From Botryotinia globosa (taxonomy: Eukaryota > Ascomycota > Leotiomycetes > Helotiales > Sclerotiniaceae): DNA of 64,000 bases. The notes under the pieces are model-generated. The model was given only the letters and a program-made list of their open reading frames with translations, ran no database searches and was not told the DNA's origin. The position numbers and the translations under genes are program-made. This document shows, in pieces, positions 25,281 through 36,760 of the stretch. Positions within the stretch are counted from its first letter, which is position 1. Each line of letters opens with the position of its first letter. Location of the stretch: positions 2,046,001 to 2,110,000 of the forward strand of contig RCSZ01000007.1 in NCBI GenBank assembly GCA_014898425.1, in the 5' to 3' direction.

Positions 25281-27074
25281 ATGGCATACAGACTCGTCGC
25301 GGCGCATGCGACTCTACCTCAATCATCACAGCGAGGTCTTCATAGTCTGCGAACTTCGTCAATTTTAGGACAATCGCAATGCATATGCCGGTGTCATAGG
25401 CCTCGGAATTTTTCATCATCTGCGAGATTTTATCGTCAGAACAACGAATACAAGGAATCTTTCGGAACGAGACTACGAAGGGCTTTGAATGATACAAAAA
25501 TAACATGGTATCATATACCTGTGGGCTTGGGTATAGGCTTTTTAGGTCTCGGGCAGTTCTATCGAGTGAATGAGCGAGAAAAGGCAAGGAGGCGAGAGGA
25601 AGACGAAGATGGGATTGTCAGGAGTGTAGGATCTGGAGATGATGGAAATGATGAAGGATATCAAGGACGACCAAAGAAGAGAGAAAGAGTAAGGCCCTCG
25701 GGACCATGGTATGTAATTTACTCGATATTTGAGCTTTCAGCTAATAGGTCTGCAGGCAGGTCCAAGTAATGTCAACTCTCCCATTGAAAGCCATGTCAAG
25801 AATATGGGGCAGATTCAACGAATTGGAGATACCGTACTATCTACGTGTACCAGGATTTAAACTGTATTCTTTTATTTTTGGTGTCAAGTAAGTGCACTTC
25901 TCAATCTTGAAAATATGCACTCTCTAATTGTATTTCTGCTAGCCTTTCTGAAGTATCAGAACCCGATCTTCACGTATACCCTAATTTAGCTTCATTCTTT
26001 TATCGAACTCTGAAACCAGGAGCTCGCCCACTTCATCCAAACCCTAATGCATTGCTTTCTCCTGCTGATGGTCGGGTTCTTCAGTTCGGTGCAATCGAAA
26101 GTGGCGAAGTAGAACAAGTTAAGGGAATGACTTATAGTCTGGATGCTCTTCTCGGTACCAGCAAACCAGCTACCACTCCTAATCCTGCAGATCCTTCCAA
26201 TATATTCACCCCGCCTCAAGATACCACACCTAAACAAAGTAAGGCGAGGTACAAGGACGGAGATGAAGAGATTATCAAGCAAGACGAAAAGTTTGCAACT
26301 GTAAATGGTATCTCATACACTCTTCCAAACTTACTCTCTGGGCCACCTCAGAAGCAACCCGGGAAGAAGTCAAGTGATGCCTCTACCACACCAAAGCCAG
26401 CTTCTGAAGCCGAAGTTCGTGCCGACCTTGCTCTTGGTGAAAAGCCGTGGTATTCTCGAGTTACTGCAGAGAACAAGACCGCTTTGTATTATGTAGTTGT
26501 ATATCTGGCACCTGGTGACTATCATCGTTTCCATTCTCCAACAGCTTGGGTCGCTGAGAAGCGCCGCCATTTCGCTGGAGAATTATACTCAGTATCGCCC
26601 TATCTCCAACGAACATTACCTGGCTTGTTCACACTGAATGAGCGAGTTGTACTTCTTGGCAGATGGAGGTGGGGTTTCTTCTCCTTCATCCCTGTCGGTG
26701 CTACGAACGTTGGTTCTATCAAGATCAATTTCGATCGAGAACTACGAACCAATTCTTTAACAACAGATACCGCTGCCGACAGAGCTGCCGCCGAAGCTGC
26801 AGAACGCGGGGAATCATATAGCGGATTTGCTGAAGCTACGTATGAGGCAGCGAGTCCTATCCTTCACGGCCATGCCCTGAGAAGGGGTGAGGAAATGGGA
26901 GGATTTCAATTAGGGAGTACAGTAGTACTTGTGTTCGAGGCACCTAAAGGAATAAGACCAAGTCTTGATGAAGGCTGGATGGGACAGAAGAGAAAGGGAG
27001 GTTGGAATTGGGCCATTGAGAAGGGCCAAAAGGTCAAAATGGGTGAACAATTAGGATGGGTCGATGATGCTTAA
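25281..27074 (+). CDS. psd1: mitochondrial phosphatidylserine decarboxylase (Psd1 type)
   Basis: Three exons join in frame: 25281-25708, 25756-25887 and 25943-27074; the product has 563 residues. The enzyme makes phosphatidylethanolamine from phosphatidylserine at the inner mitochondrial membrane. The first ~65 residues are rich in Arg, Ser and Ala with few acids, as in a mitochondrial presequence, followed by a membrane span (WYHIPVGLGIGFLGLG). The SPADGRVLQFG segment and GDYHRFHSP hold the Asp and His of the family's self-cleavage triad. The LGST motif at 510-513, with Ser512 the expected cleavage and pyruvoyl site, stands about 50 residues from the C terminus. An insertion rich in Lys, Pro and Thr (about nt 26150-26290 and 26330-26420) separates the first part of the domain, which is common in fungal enzymes. 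The start was placed at ATG 25281 because the upstream frame opens only with TTG. Confidence 0.95.
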
Positions 27075-27351
27075 GTTTGGACAGGGAAAAGGAAAACGAG
27101 TATCTAAAACAGACTAACAAGTACTTTGAGTGCATATACATGTGGATCATTTCCATTCAAACAATTTGTTTCATGAGTTATTGTTGAAGGTGGCTAGGAA
27201 TCATAGGGGTCCTCAACCCATCAAGGTTGGCCATCAAGGTACCCACCACAAATAGGTATCTTGTATATACATATTACTATTTAGAATCCTTTACATTTTG
27301 TATCAACAACAAGAAGAGTAACAGAATATCTCCAAATACAAATCCCCAAAT
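27075..27351. other. short intergenic spacer
   Basis: These 277 bases lie between two genes on the same strand. They probably hold the psd1 3' UTR and the promoter of the oxidoreductase gene; nothing distinctive is visible. Confidence 0.5.
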
Positions 27352-29181
27352 ATGTTAGCAGTTGAAGATATCCATATTCACGATGTTCTCATTGTGGGTG
27401 GAGGTCCTTGCGGTCTCGCTGTCGCTGCACGTCTTTGTGAAAGCACCCCTTCATCACTCTTCACAGACTCCGAACACCAACGCTATCACTGGATGAAAGC
27501 GTCTTCAGCGCGTCAAACTTCCAAGCCTTTTAAAACAAGTCGACGTTCCCACACAGCCAGCGATCGATTAGTACAAGGTGCATCTTGTTGCAGTGGTCTC
27601 GATATCGCTGTGCTAGATGCACACGGCGGCGAGTGGATGAGTGCTTGGAATGAGCGATTCAAGAAGTTAGAGATTAAATACCTGAGAAGTCCGATGTTTT
27701 TTCATCCGGATCCCAGAGATAGAGATGGGTTGAGGGGCTATGCGTGGAAGGAGGGGAGGGATGATGAACTAAAGGAGATTCATGGGGTTATTGGTAAGGA
27801 GCTGAGCAAACATCAGAGAAAACAGAAGATGAAGAAAAGGTACGTTGTTTTGATGTCCTCGGGTTACGAGAATATATGAAGAATGTCGCTAATTGAAACC
27901 GTGGTAAAAGCAAGCAGGAAACCACATTTCTAGATGAGCGAGATCGACCAGATTATTTCAGACCAAGCACCGCACTCTTTAAGAGCTTCTGTGAAGATAT
28001 TGCCACTCGTTATGATCTGGCCGATATCGTGGAAAAGTCCGAAGTTAATTCGATCGATTATAAACCCAACGAATGTCCAGATTGTCCAGGTGTATTCACA
28101 CTGCAAACATCCACAGGTATCAAACGAGCACGCATTGTTGTCTTTGCAGCAGGTGCTGCTCTAAACCCAGCTTTGCCATCCGATTGTCCATTTTCAGATG
28201 AAGGAAGCATAACGCACGCCCTCATTCCCTCTTATCTCAGCTCGAACGATAAACTTCTTCCCCCACATATGGTGCAAAAGATCTCGCGCAAGCAACGAAC
28301 GAACCTTCTTGTTGTAGGTGGTGGTCTTACTAGTGCCCAGATCGCAGATGCAGCTCTCAAACGCGGTGTCACAAAAGTATACCAGATAATGCGTGGACCC
28401 CTCAAAGTCAAAGATTTTGACATGGAACTTGGATGGGTCGCCAAATTCAAGAATCACTTTCTTGCTCGTTACTGGAGTGCAGATTCTGACGAAGAGAGAT
28501 TGGAAATGTATAAAGAAGCGAGAAATGGTGGAAGTGTCAACTCGGAATATCATCATATTCTAAAGACGCATATTTCAAAAGGTGTAGTTTCACTTCATGA
28601 GTATACAAATATTACTTCCGCCTCATGGAATACGGGTTCACAATCGTGGGAAGTAGAGACTTCTCCCGAGCTGTTGAATCTACCCGCATTTGATCATGTT
28701 ATGTATGCAACCGGGTTTGATATCAACTTTGAGAAAATTGAAGCAGTGCAACCGCTGATCAAGAAGTATGGCATTGAAACCGTTGGAGGATTCCCATGTT
28801 TGACACATGATCTTAGTTGGAGTGACGAGGTACCATTCTTTGTAACCGGAAGACTGGCAAGCTTGAGAATGGGTCCAGCTTCACCAAATCTTGAAGGAGC
28901 AAGAATGGGCGCCGAGAGAATTGCTGTAAGTCTCGATTTTCTATCCAACTGACATCCTTTCGGGTATTGGATATGGAACATTCGCTAATCATACACAGTG
29001 GAAAGTAGGAGAGCTCCTAGGACGTGGGGAACCGGACATCAAGGGCGAAAGACGTGACAGTGGATATAGTAGTATTGATGGTAGAACCGAAGGCGTCGAT
29101 TTTAGAAGATTGGGCTTGGGTATTGAAAATCAATTTGATGTTCTAGATCTGGGAGGAAGTACTTCTGAGAGCGATGATTGA
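27352..29181 (+). CDS. FAD-dependent NAD(P)-binding oxidoreductase, ornithine-hydroxylase/OSGIN-like
   Basis: Three exons join in frame: 27352-27839, 27911-28925 and 28999-29181, for 561 residues. Residues 11-20 (DVLIVGGGPCGLAV) form a Rossmann FAD site with GGGxCG. A second dinucleotide site (LLVVGGGLTSAQIADAAL) lies near 293-310, and an ATGFDINF motif follows, as in two-dinucleotide-binding flavoproteins. The arrangement resembles lysine/ornithine N-hydroxylases and the OSGIN/OKL38 group. An unusual Ser/Thr/Arg-rich stretch (about residues 30-75) separates the first glycine motif from the rest of the FAD domain. The C-terminal exon is Gly/Asp/Ser-rich and ends GGSTSESDD. No siderophore synthetase or other biosynthetic gene is nearby, so a siderophore role is not supported. 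The substrate is unknown. The upstream intron boundary at 27839 was chosen because it restores the frame into KQETTFLDERDRPDYF. Confidence 0.8.
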
Positions 29182-29915
29182 AAGAAGGAGAAACAGAACC
29201 TGCTTTTAAGTCCATAATACATAATACCCAACAATGAATTCGAAATAGCTAGAGCATGCAATGGAAGCTGGCATTCTGAGCATTCTCTCTGGGTAGCATG
29301 AATCATAGGAGTGTGTGGTGGAAACAAGACATTCTCGAGCCTTTATTAATGAGTTACCTTTTAAGGAGTAGCGAAGATGTAGACTGCAGTCAACACTTCA
29401 ATGTTTGCTTCTTGCGAATATAAGAGTCTCAACGAGAAACAATGATTCTTAAAGCGAATCAAAAGAAACGCTACATATGCCTAGTATTTATTGGCCATGT
29501 TTCCCACTGTTGAGAATGGCTTCCAAAATCCCTAGTTTCGTTCATTAGCGGGACTAGCGGGACCACTCCCCGGTAGTCGCGTTTGGATAAGATGAGATAA
29601 GCAAGATGATCCCGAAGCTTGCGACCAGATATAATAATTACCGTTTACTTACTCATACTGTAGATGACACCTTAAACGTTTACATCGTCCAAACTATTTC
29701 CGCAGGACAGTAGTTGTTTCCAAAGCCAGCCTTCATTCATATATCCTCCTTTCTATGTGTATGACCATAACCCTTACGATTACTATGAAAGAAACCACAT
29801 CTTAAACAGCTACTCAGCATCTCACTTTACCCGACTTTCGTGTTAGATATTGGCCAACCCAATCGCAAAAGGCAAGGTCTCATATCGACACTACAACAAT
29901 AATCAAGCATCCATT
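29182..29915. other. intergenic region upstream of the HERP-like gene
   Basis: These 734 bases lie between two plus-strand genes and should contain the 3' UTR of the first and the promoter of the second. I see no gene or strong repeat. Confidence 0.5.
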
Positions 29916-32233
29916 ATGTCTCAATCACCAGAAAAGAATGAATCTGGTAGTGAAACGCCCACCAAGGACGAGGAACAACCAAAGCTACCAACTTTCACTC
30001 TTTCTATCGTCTCTCCTTCGGTAGAGGTCGCAAGTCCATTGACTTTCCCCCAACTGTTGGTGACCACCACAGTACAAGAATTGAAAGCAAAGATCAGACA
30101 AGTTGTACAATCAAAGCCGACCGACTCAGCTCAGCGACTGATTCACCGTGGTCGAATGCTTGAGAGGGAATCGCAAACAATGTTAGAAGTGTTTGGTCAA
30201 GAGAGCGTGAGAATATGTTTATACACACAACTAATACGTTTGCTGACTCGATACCTTAGCTATCATCTATGGACACTCACACTCTTCATCTCGTTCTTCG
30301 ACCTGCTCTCCCAGAAGCAACTCCAACTCCAACTCCAACGAGAGCTGCAGAACCTCAGACACAAAATGACCCCTCGAATATACCCCCTCCTCAAATATCA
30401 ACCCCTCCATCTCAGTTTCGTGGCCAGCCAGCTGCGCAAAATCTACACCAACAACATCGTGACTTTCATCATGCCACGCACACGCAAAGACTGCAGCAAT
30501 TACAAAGGGAGGCGGAACGTCTACAGCAAGAACTAGAAGCAGGCACTCGAGCTTATCAATCTCAGATTGGTCGTCTTCTCAATTTGGGAAATAATATTCC
30601 AACACCGCCCACAGTTACTCGAAATCCGTATGCATCTACAAATACGAATCATACCTCGATTGAACAACTCATTGCGCAGCATCAGCGAACAAGGCGCGTA
30701 GGACCAATTGGGGCACCGGATACTGGCGGACAACCAAACATGTTTACGGCTTTAGACGAAATGAATTCCGGTAGATCAACACCTCAACTCAGGGTTCCTG
30801 ACCATAGCTCTACTTACACTCGGGAGGGTGTCGGCCCAAATGGGGAGAGGTGGCAAGTGACGATAAATGAGACTACAACCACAGTTCCTGCAGGGACATT
30901 TCGATCGTCCGAGAGACATAACCCATTTCGATCACCCGAGCGACGTAGCTATGCGCAACATCCTGCATCTCCAGCGGCAAGCACTGGAAACCCCGCGTTA
31001 GATCTACAAAATTACTTGCGCAATGTAGACAGGTTAAGAGCTCCCCAAGCACCATCTGCGGCGCCAAGGTCTTCCTCAACCCCCCCGTCAGCGCAACCTG
31101 GAACTCAAACTCCATCTTCTACCCCCGCACCCGCGACCACATCCGCTCCTAGTACACCTTTGACCGCCATGTCTCCCAGCCCACCAGCAAGTGCATCTTT
31201 ACCAAATCTAACCTCAGCTCCAGCAGCATCTACCAGCATTACGTCATCCCAATCTATGGAGCCGATGGTATACATACTCACGTCTCCCTCTGGCCCTCGT
31301 GCCCTTTTGATAAACAATTCCGAGACTTTCTATACACCACGTGTTTCAAGAACTCGCCAGAGCAATGTAATCGGCTTGCCTGAATATCGCAATAGAAATG
31401 CTCAAAGAGCTAGAATAGGACGTGGAAACCGACAGCGCGCAAACGAAGAAGTTCCTGCTGCAAATTTCCCGCCTATTCATATTCGTGCTCAAAGAGCAGG
31501 GGTACCGGTTGCACTCCAGTTAATCAATGTGCTTTGGTTGGTTATTCGGTTGATTGGATTCGTATGGTTTTTCACTTCTGGAAACAGCAGCTGGTCAAGA
31601 TTCCTGATGATGAGCGGACTCGCAATAGTTGTCTTTCTCATAAACACAGGTGTTCTCACGGGAGTTTTCAATGGCGTTGCAGAGCAATTCTGGGGCCCAA
31701 TCAGAAGACATCTAGAAAACTTGATTCCGCTAGCTGGACCAGATGCCGCACTTGTACCTGCAGCAAATGCAGCAGTAGTACCACAGAATGGGGTAGCGGA
31801 AGCAAATACACCTGCTCGATTACCCCATGGTCAACTTGACGAGTCTCAAGTTGCAGCAAGAATATTGGAGCAACAAAGACAAAGACAAGCTCAGCCGGGT
31901 TGGCTCATAACTCAAATTCGAAGGGCAGAACATGCTGCGCTTCTTTTTGTGGCGAGTCTGGTTCCAGGTGTAGGGGAAAGGCACATTGCTGCCAGGGACA
32001 ATGCTGCTAGAGAAGCGGAGGCGGCAGCCGCTGAGGCAGAAAGACGACGAGTTGAAGCGGAGACTGCTGAAAATGGTGCTGCTGAAAGTGGAGAAGCAGG
32101 TGCTACTGGACGAGCAAATGATGGTGAACATACAGAAAGAGCTGTTGAGGAAGGAGAGGCGGGTGGTGAAAATACAAGGCCAAATGCAGAGGTCGAGCGT
32201 GAGACGCCCCCTGCTCAACCTTTGGTGGTCTGA
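29916..32233 (+). CDS. HERP-like ubiquitin-fold ER membrane protein
   Basis: Two exons, 29916-30206 and 30260-32233, join in frame after the 53-nt intron for 754 residues. The N terminus has a ubiquitin-like domain at about residues 25-115: a first strand (FTLSIVSP), a helix (TVQELKAKIRQVVQ), the QRLIHRGRML strand and, after the intron, HTLHLVLRP. Long low-complexity regions follow, rich in Pro, Thr, Ala and Gln. Two adjacent hydrophobic segments at about 512-535 and 541-567 (start VALQLINVLWLVIRL; second LMMSGLAIVVFLINTGV) form a likely hairpin in the membrane. The C-terminal tail is Ala/Glu/Arg-rich and probably helical. This order, N-terminal UBL then a paired hydrophobic hairpin, recalls HERPUD1, an adaptor of ER-associated degradation; Dsc-type E3 components are an alternative. 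The start was set at ATG 29916 because the frame further up opens with TTG. Confidence 0.75.
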
Positions 32234-32612
32234 TTGTCATTAACCGCAGGATGCGCATTACAATGGCTGTGAACATGATTAATGGCGTCAGCGAGATTTC
32301 TTTCGGGCGTCTCTTTGTTTCCTTGGCATATTGTGTGTGAATTGGCCGCTTAGCTTTCAAAAATTTAATGATGAGATGTAGCGGTCGTTTGTCACTTTGG
32401 ACTAAATACGTTGATACCAATATAAGATTCTGTTATTTTGCAAATACTACGAGGATCGGAGGAGGATGTTAAATGTCAAATGAACGCGCTAGCATATAAG
32501 TAAATGTCATACTAGAAACTACCAATAAGTAGCTTCTCTATCACTGTCTCTAATTAGAAAACCACCTTACCCCCCTCTTCCTCTCTCTAAACTTCATATA
32601 CATCTTGCCATA
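32234..32612. other. convergent intergenic region
   Basis: These 379 bases lie between converging stop codons of the HERP-like and vps3 genes and probably contain both 3' UTRs. No gene is seen. Confidence 0.5.
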
Positions 32613-35600
32613 TTACTCCCCCGCCTCCGCCTCCGCCTCCACCACAACCTTCGGACCCAACTCCCTAACCCTATCGACCAAGCCCGCACTAACCTTCAAA
32701 TTATCCGTCGCGCTCAACGCCCTCACGACCATCGTTTCACTCCTCTCTCTCACAATCCTTCGCAGTGCACTGACCAAAAATCCCGACACCAACTCCACAC
32801 TCCACGTATCAGGTATGATATTCAACACATCCTGCACATCAAAGTAATTTCCGAATCGTTCGAGGAGCGAAGAAGTTTGTTCGACGCGATTGCTCAGATC
32901 TTCTATCTTGAGAAATTCCTGCAGGAGAGTGTGGAAGAGCGACGATTTTTCAGCACAAGTGGGGAGTTTTGCGGGGGATAAGGTGCCTGAGGTGGGATGA
33001 TAGATGCTGGAGCCGCCGAGGAGACAATAGTTGATCGCTGTGTCGTAGTCGCCTAATCCGTGAGTTAAAAGTCGCAATGCTTCTTCGTGGAGCGATTGTC
33101 TCCCATCGAGGATGATTATTTCGGGAACGAGTTCTTGGGTGTAAGGAGCTATGCGGGCGAGGATAGCAGCGACGTCGTATTGGGATGCGGAACCTTGACT
33201 TCCGCCTAACAATTGGAGAAGGCGGAGACGACTATGCCACCACTCTTCCTCAAGGACGTTTTCGGTAATGAATTGTCGGTATGTGGGTTTGGGGGGTCTG
33301 AGGGCGCGGTATGATTCGTAGGTTTGTATTAATATGTTTCTTGCTTCTGGAGATGTCTCGAGCTTGTCGGTTACGATGTCCAGGTAATAAGCGATAAGTT
33401 CATTGATATATTCCGAGTGATGTTTTGAAAAGACCAGATACTCTAGAAATTCTTTGACAGCACCAGGTGCCCCTTCTCGTAAGATTTCGAGAGCTTGCGT
33501 TGGTTCGAACTTGACTCGGCTTTGTCCATCGGCGAAAACTTGCACTCCTAGTTTAGGATTGCGGGATGCGAGCCAGACTCCATATTCTCGGACTAGAGCT
33601 GGGTTTCGAACATTGAGGAGGTATCTTCGTACTTCGTTTTCGCCATCGAGAAGCTCGCCGCCTCTGTCTTCTTCGCCTTCTATGATTCTTTTCCAGGTGT
33701 TCAAGACTTCTTCCGTCATCTTTCTACTTTGGTATAAACGGCTGAGAACGTATAAGCGGTTGTATGATTGGAGTATAGAAATTGCTCGTTCAAAGCAATC
33801 AACACCGTGATCCACCAGGTTGTTAAGTTCTGCTCGTATGGACTTGGCTCTTGCTGGCCCGCGAGGAGATGATGTATCCATTTGTAATAGCACAATCAGA
33901 AGCGCAGCATCAACGCTTTTAAAGACTTCAGTCTCGTTTGAAATGCTACCAAAGCCCTTTCTTCGGCGCCATGACAGCAGGAGTCTCCTTAAGAAACGAA
34001 GAATTTGTTCAGACATTATGCCATCTTTATCTGAGTTTTGGTTTTCCCAAACTCTATTCGTGATTCTTATAAAATTATCTGCAGCCTCCTTCACACCGCC
34101 ATGAATCCAAATGCCAGTCTTTCCTTCAATAATCTCGTTTCTTAGAACAGGGATAATAGCAAGAATGACTCGGGGATCAAGGCTGCCCTCAGAAAGAGCT
34201 TCTTCGGCAGCTCCATATTCCATTTCCGTGGCCTGATCCACAGGAGCTGTCAATAGACTTATAAAAATATGCAGCCCAATTTTCTGTCGGATATAGCCCA
34301 AGCTCACAAACTCAACTTCGGTTTTGGCTTCACGGCCTCGAAGAGAATTCAACATTTCAATAGCTTTATTTCTATCGAGAGATTGCACCTCTTCATTCTC
34401 AGACTCCATGTCAAGTTCTGAACCAAGCCGCAGGGCAAGTGGGTTTCGAACTGCCCACCATACATTTTCTCCGGACCAGGTAACGACGCGTGACCGCGAT
34501 TTCCCTAGCCTCTGTGCGAATTGTTGCTCTTCATCATTACGCCGGGCCTCCCAACCTGGCGAAAGCGATTCTTCGAACAGTTCCCTCTCGCCCGAAACCC
34601 TTTGCAGTGATGCTGCGGTTGGAGATTCGGCACTTTTCAGAGATAGTGAGGATGTGTTCAAAGATTTCAATGTAAAAGGTTGAAAGCGCTTTAGCCGAAG
34701 TTTGTCGACCACGTCATCGAAATAAATGTCCCCTGGTTGGATTACTGATCTCAAACCAATCTTACTTACTGCTTCATTGCCACTCGCATCATTAGAGGGT
34801 GGAACTTCCAACCAGAACTTCTGTATAACATCCTCCCCGGGATCCAAATCCCATCGTTGAATTTCAATACCATGTCGCACTATATCACCATCTTCATATA
34901 TCATAGAAGCAAGTACATATCCTTCCTCTTCTTCCTCCATTGTATTGGGGACGGGGTCGACATCAACGCCACGACCATCCACGACAACCTCATCGGGATA
35001 TCTGGCGAAGTCTAACGTTGATCTAGTAACGTCACCCTCAAGATTTACAAACATACCAACTCCATGATCACGTGTACCAGTGCCTGTGACCAGAAGAAAC
35101 TCTTGCGGGGAAGGCGAAACTATATGTGGCTTTAAGTATACAGGCGGCGTAGAGGATGTGGGAGCTTGAGCACTAGCTACCGAAGAATCAGCTGGCGTAG
35201 GAGGTAAGGGTTTCTCCGGACTTGCTTCAGGCTGCGCAGGGCCAGAAGAACTGGCCGTAGGTGCAGGTGAAGCATCACGAAATAAGCGGTCCGGAGTGCC
35301 TCGCCCAGAACGATCTGAACCGGCTATGAAAGCACCAAGACTTGTACTCCTTCCATGACTTCGGTCATCTGACGAACCCCCATGAGTCAGAGACGTGTTT
35401 CGTGAAATTCCACCGCTGCTATTACCAGATATATCCTCGACTCTCCCACCCACGCTACCAGACTGGGAATCATCTGAGGAGGATATGGGAAAGAGGGGTA
35501 TTTTCAACTGGCGATCGACATCAAGTAAAGCGTAAGACCTGGAATCTGCGACACAAGCAAAGGAATCACGACGGATGGATATAGTGCTTCCTGCGAAATC

Positions 35601-36289
35601 TATTGTCTATTGATACATCAGTCCAGCAATTATGCATGACCTCGACTAAACGTACTCTCACAGCTCGAGGATCTTCCCCAATTCTCACAACTCTCATCTT
35701 CTTGTTCAGCGAAACAAGCACTGTAACTCCTCTACCATCTTGCTCGGGGGTTATCAGATCTGTATTCAAGTCTGTGCCGCCGATCCAATTGCAAGGTCGA
35801 ATCTGAGTTGTCCCAAACACTGGACTTAATTCTGGCAAGGAATAAAAGGTGACTGTCCAGTTACACAATATGCAAGCTTTGTTGACTCTAGGAAGCAGCA
35901 GAATCTGCTGTACACCGGGTCGTTCTCGAGTAGACGGCTCATGGTAGGCAGGAGGTAATCTCGAGGCTAGAATATAAGAGGGCTTTCCAGATATGTCGGC
36001 AGGATCCGGGGGAATCTGTACGAAGTGAAGGATTTCCGAGGCCGACGTCCCAATATATAGGTTCTGATCTGTGGATATGCCTTAGCAATAGAAGAACACG
36101 ACGGGAATACAAAAAGAGGAATTACTTACCTAGAAATTCAACACAGTTTATTTCAATGTCCGTTCTATCTCCATCTGCAGACAAGGGCAAGTCCTCAATC
36201 AGGCTGCGTAGAACATAAGGACCATTTTCTTGAACTCTCCGTTTCCTTTTCCTTGAATTCGCAATATCTTCCGGATCATTTGAAGCCAT
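32613..36289 (-). CDS. vps3: Vps3/TGFBRAP1-like CORVET subunit (CNH domain)
   Basis: Three exons, 36289-36130, 36068-35656 and 35606-32613, join in frame for 1188 residues. The first two and the start of the third form a citron-homology beta-propeller: NCVEFLDQNLYIGTSASEIL, CNWTVTFYSLPEL, a long Ser/Pro-rich insertion, and then SPSPQEFLLVTGTGTRDHGVGMFVN. The downstream half is all helical with the Vps39-type repeats. This order is that of Vps3 in yeast and TGFBRAP1 in animals, subunits of the CORVET tether that acts with Rab5/Vps21 on early endosomes. The alternative Vps39/Vam6 (HOPS) is related, but Vps39 lacks the long insertion seen here. The C terminus ends with an Ala/Glu repeat (VVEAEAEAGE) made by a GCCTCC-type nucleotide repeat. 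It is transcribed divergently from the golgin gene. Confidence 0.82.
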
Positions 36290-36760
36290 TTTCAAGGGCT
36301 TACTATGAAGTTATAATTATCATGGCCAATGCAAAAGTACTCGCTCATGGCCGTTGAGCTGCTTTTGCGGCGCATTGGATGATAGCTAGGTACCTAGTTA
36401 TCAATGGTTTGGTCTGCTTTGGTTTAGGCTCTCATGCCCTGTGGGAAGCGTAATAAGGCTGCGATTACAGGGATGCTCACTCGGCAAGGTACACCCTGAA
36501 CTTCTGAAGTTTTGGCTTACCTAGGTATCCAATAAGCATTAACGAACACCTTGCAGCTTGCGTGTGAGACGAGGCATCATATCAGTATTAATATCAATGC
36601 TGTGATGTGAATACTTGGAGGCTTATTAGATTCATCCTACGAGACCGATTCCTTCATTATATTATAATAAATAGCTTCCACAGAGAATTTATGATTTTAC
36701 CTTAGACATACTCCGATTCCACCACCGAATTGTCATAATCCTTTGCATGTCGATATTACA
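36290..36760. promoter_or_regulatory. divergent promoter between vps3 and coy1
   Basis: These 471 bases separate the start codons of two divergent trafficking genes. Two TAGGTACCTAG/CCTAGGTA-type palindromic motifs occur near 36388-36398 and 36519-36528. No TATA box stands out. Confidence 0.5.

Noticed and set aside
27352..29181. Siderophore biosynthesis cluster around the oxidoreductase
   Set aside because: No non-ribosomal peptide synthetase, acyltransferase or siderophore transporter is in the window.
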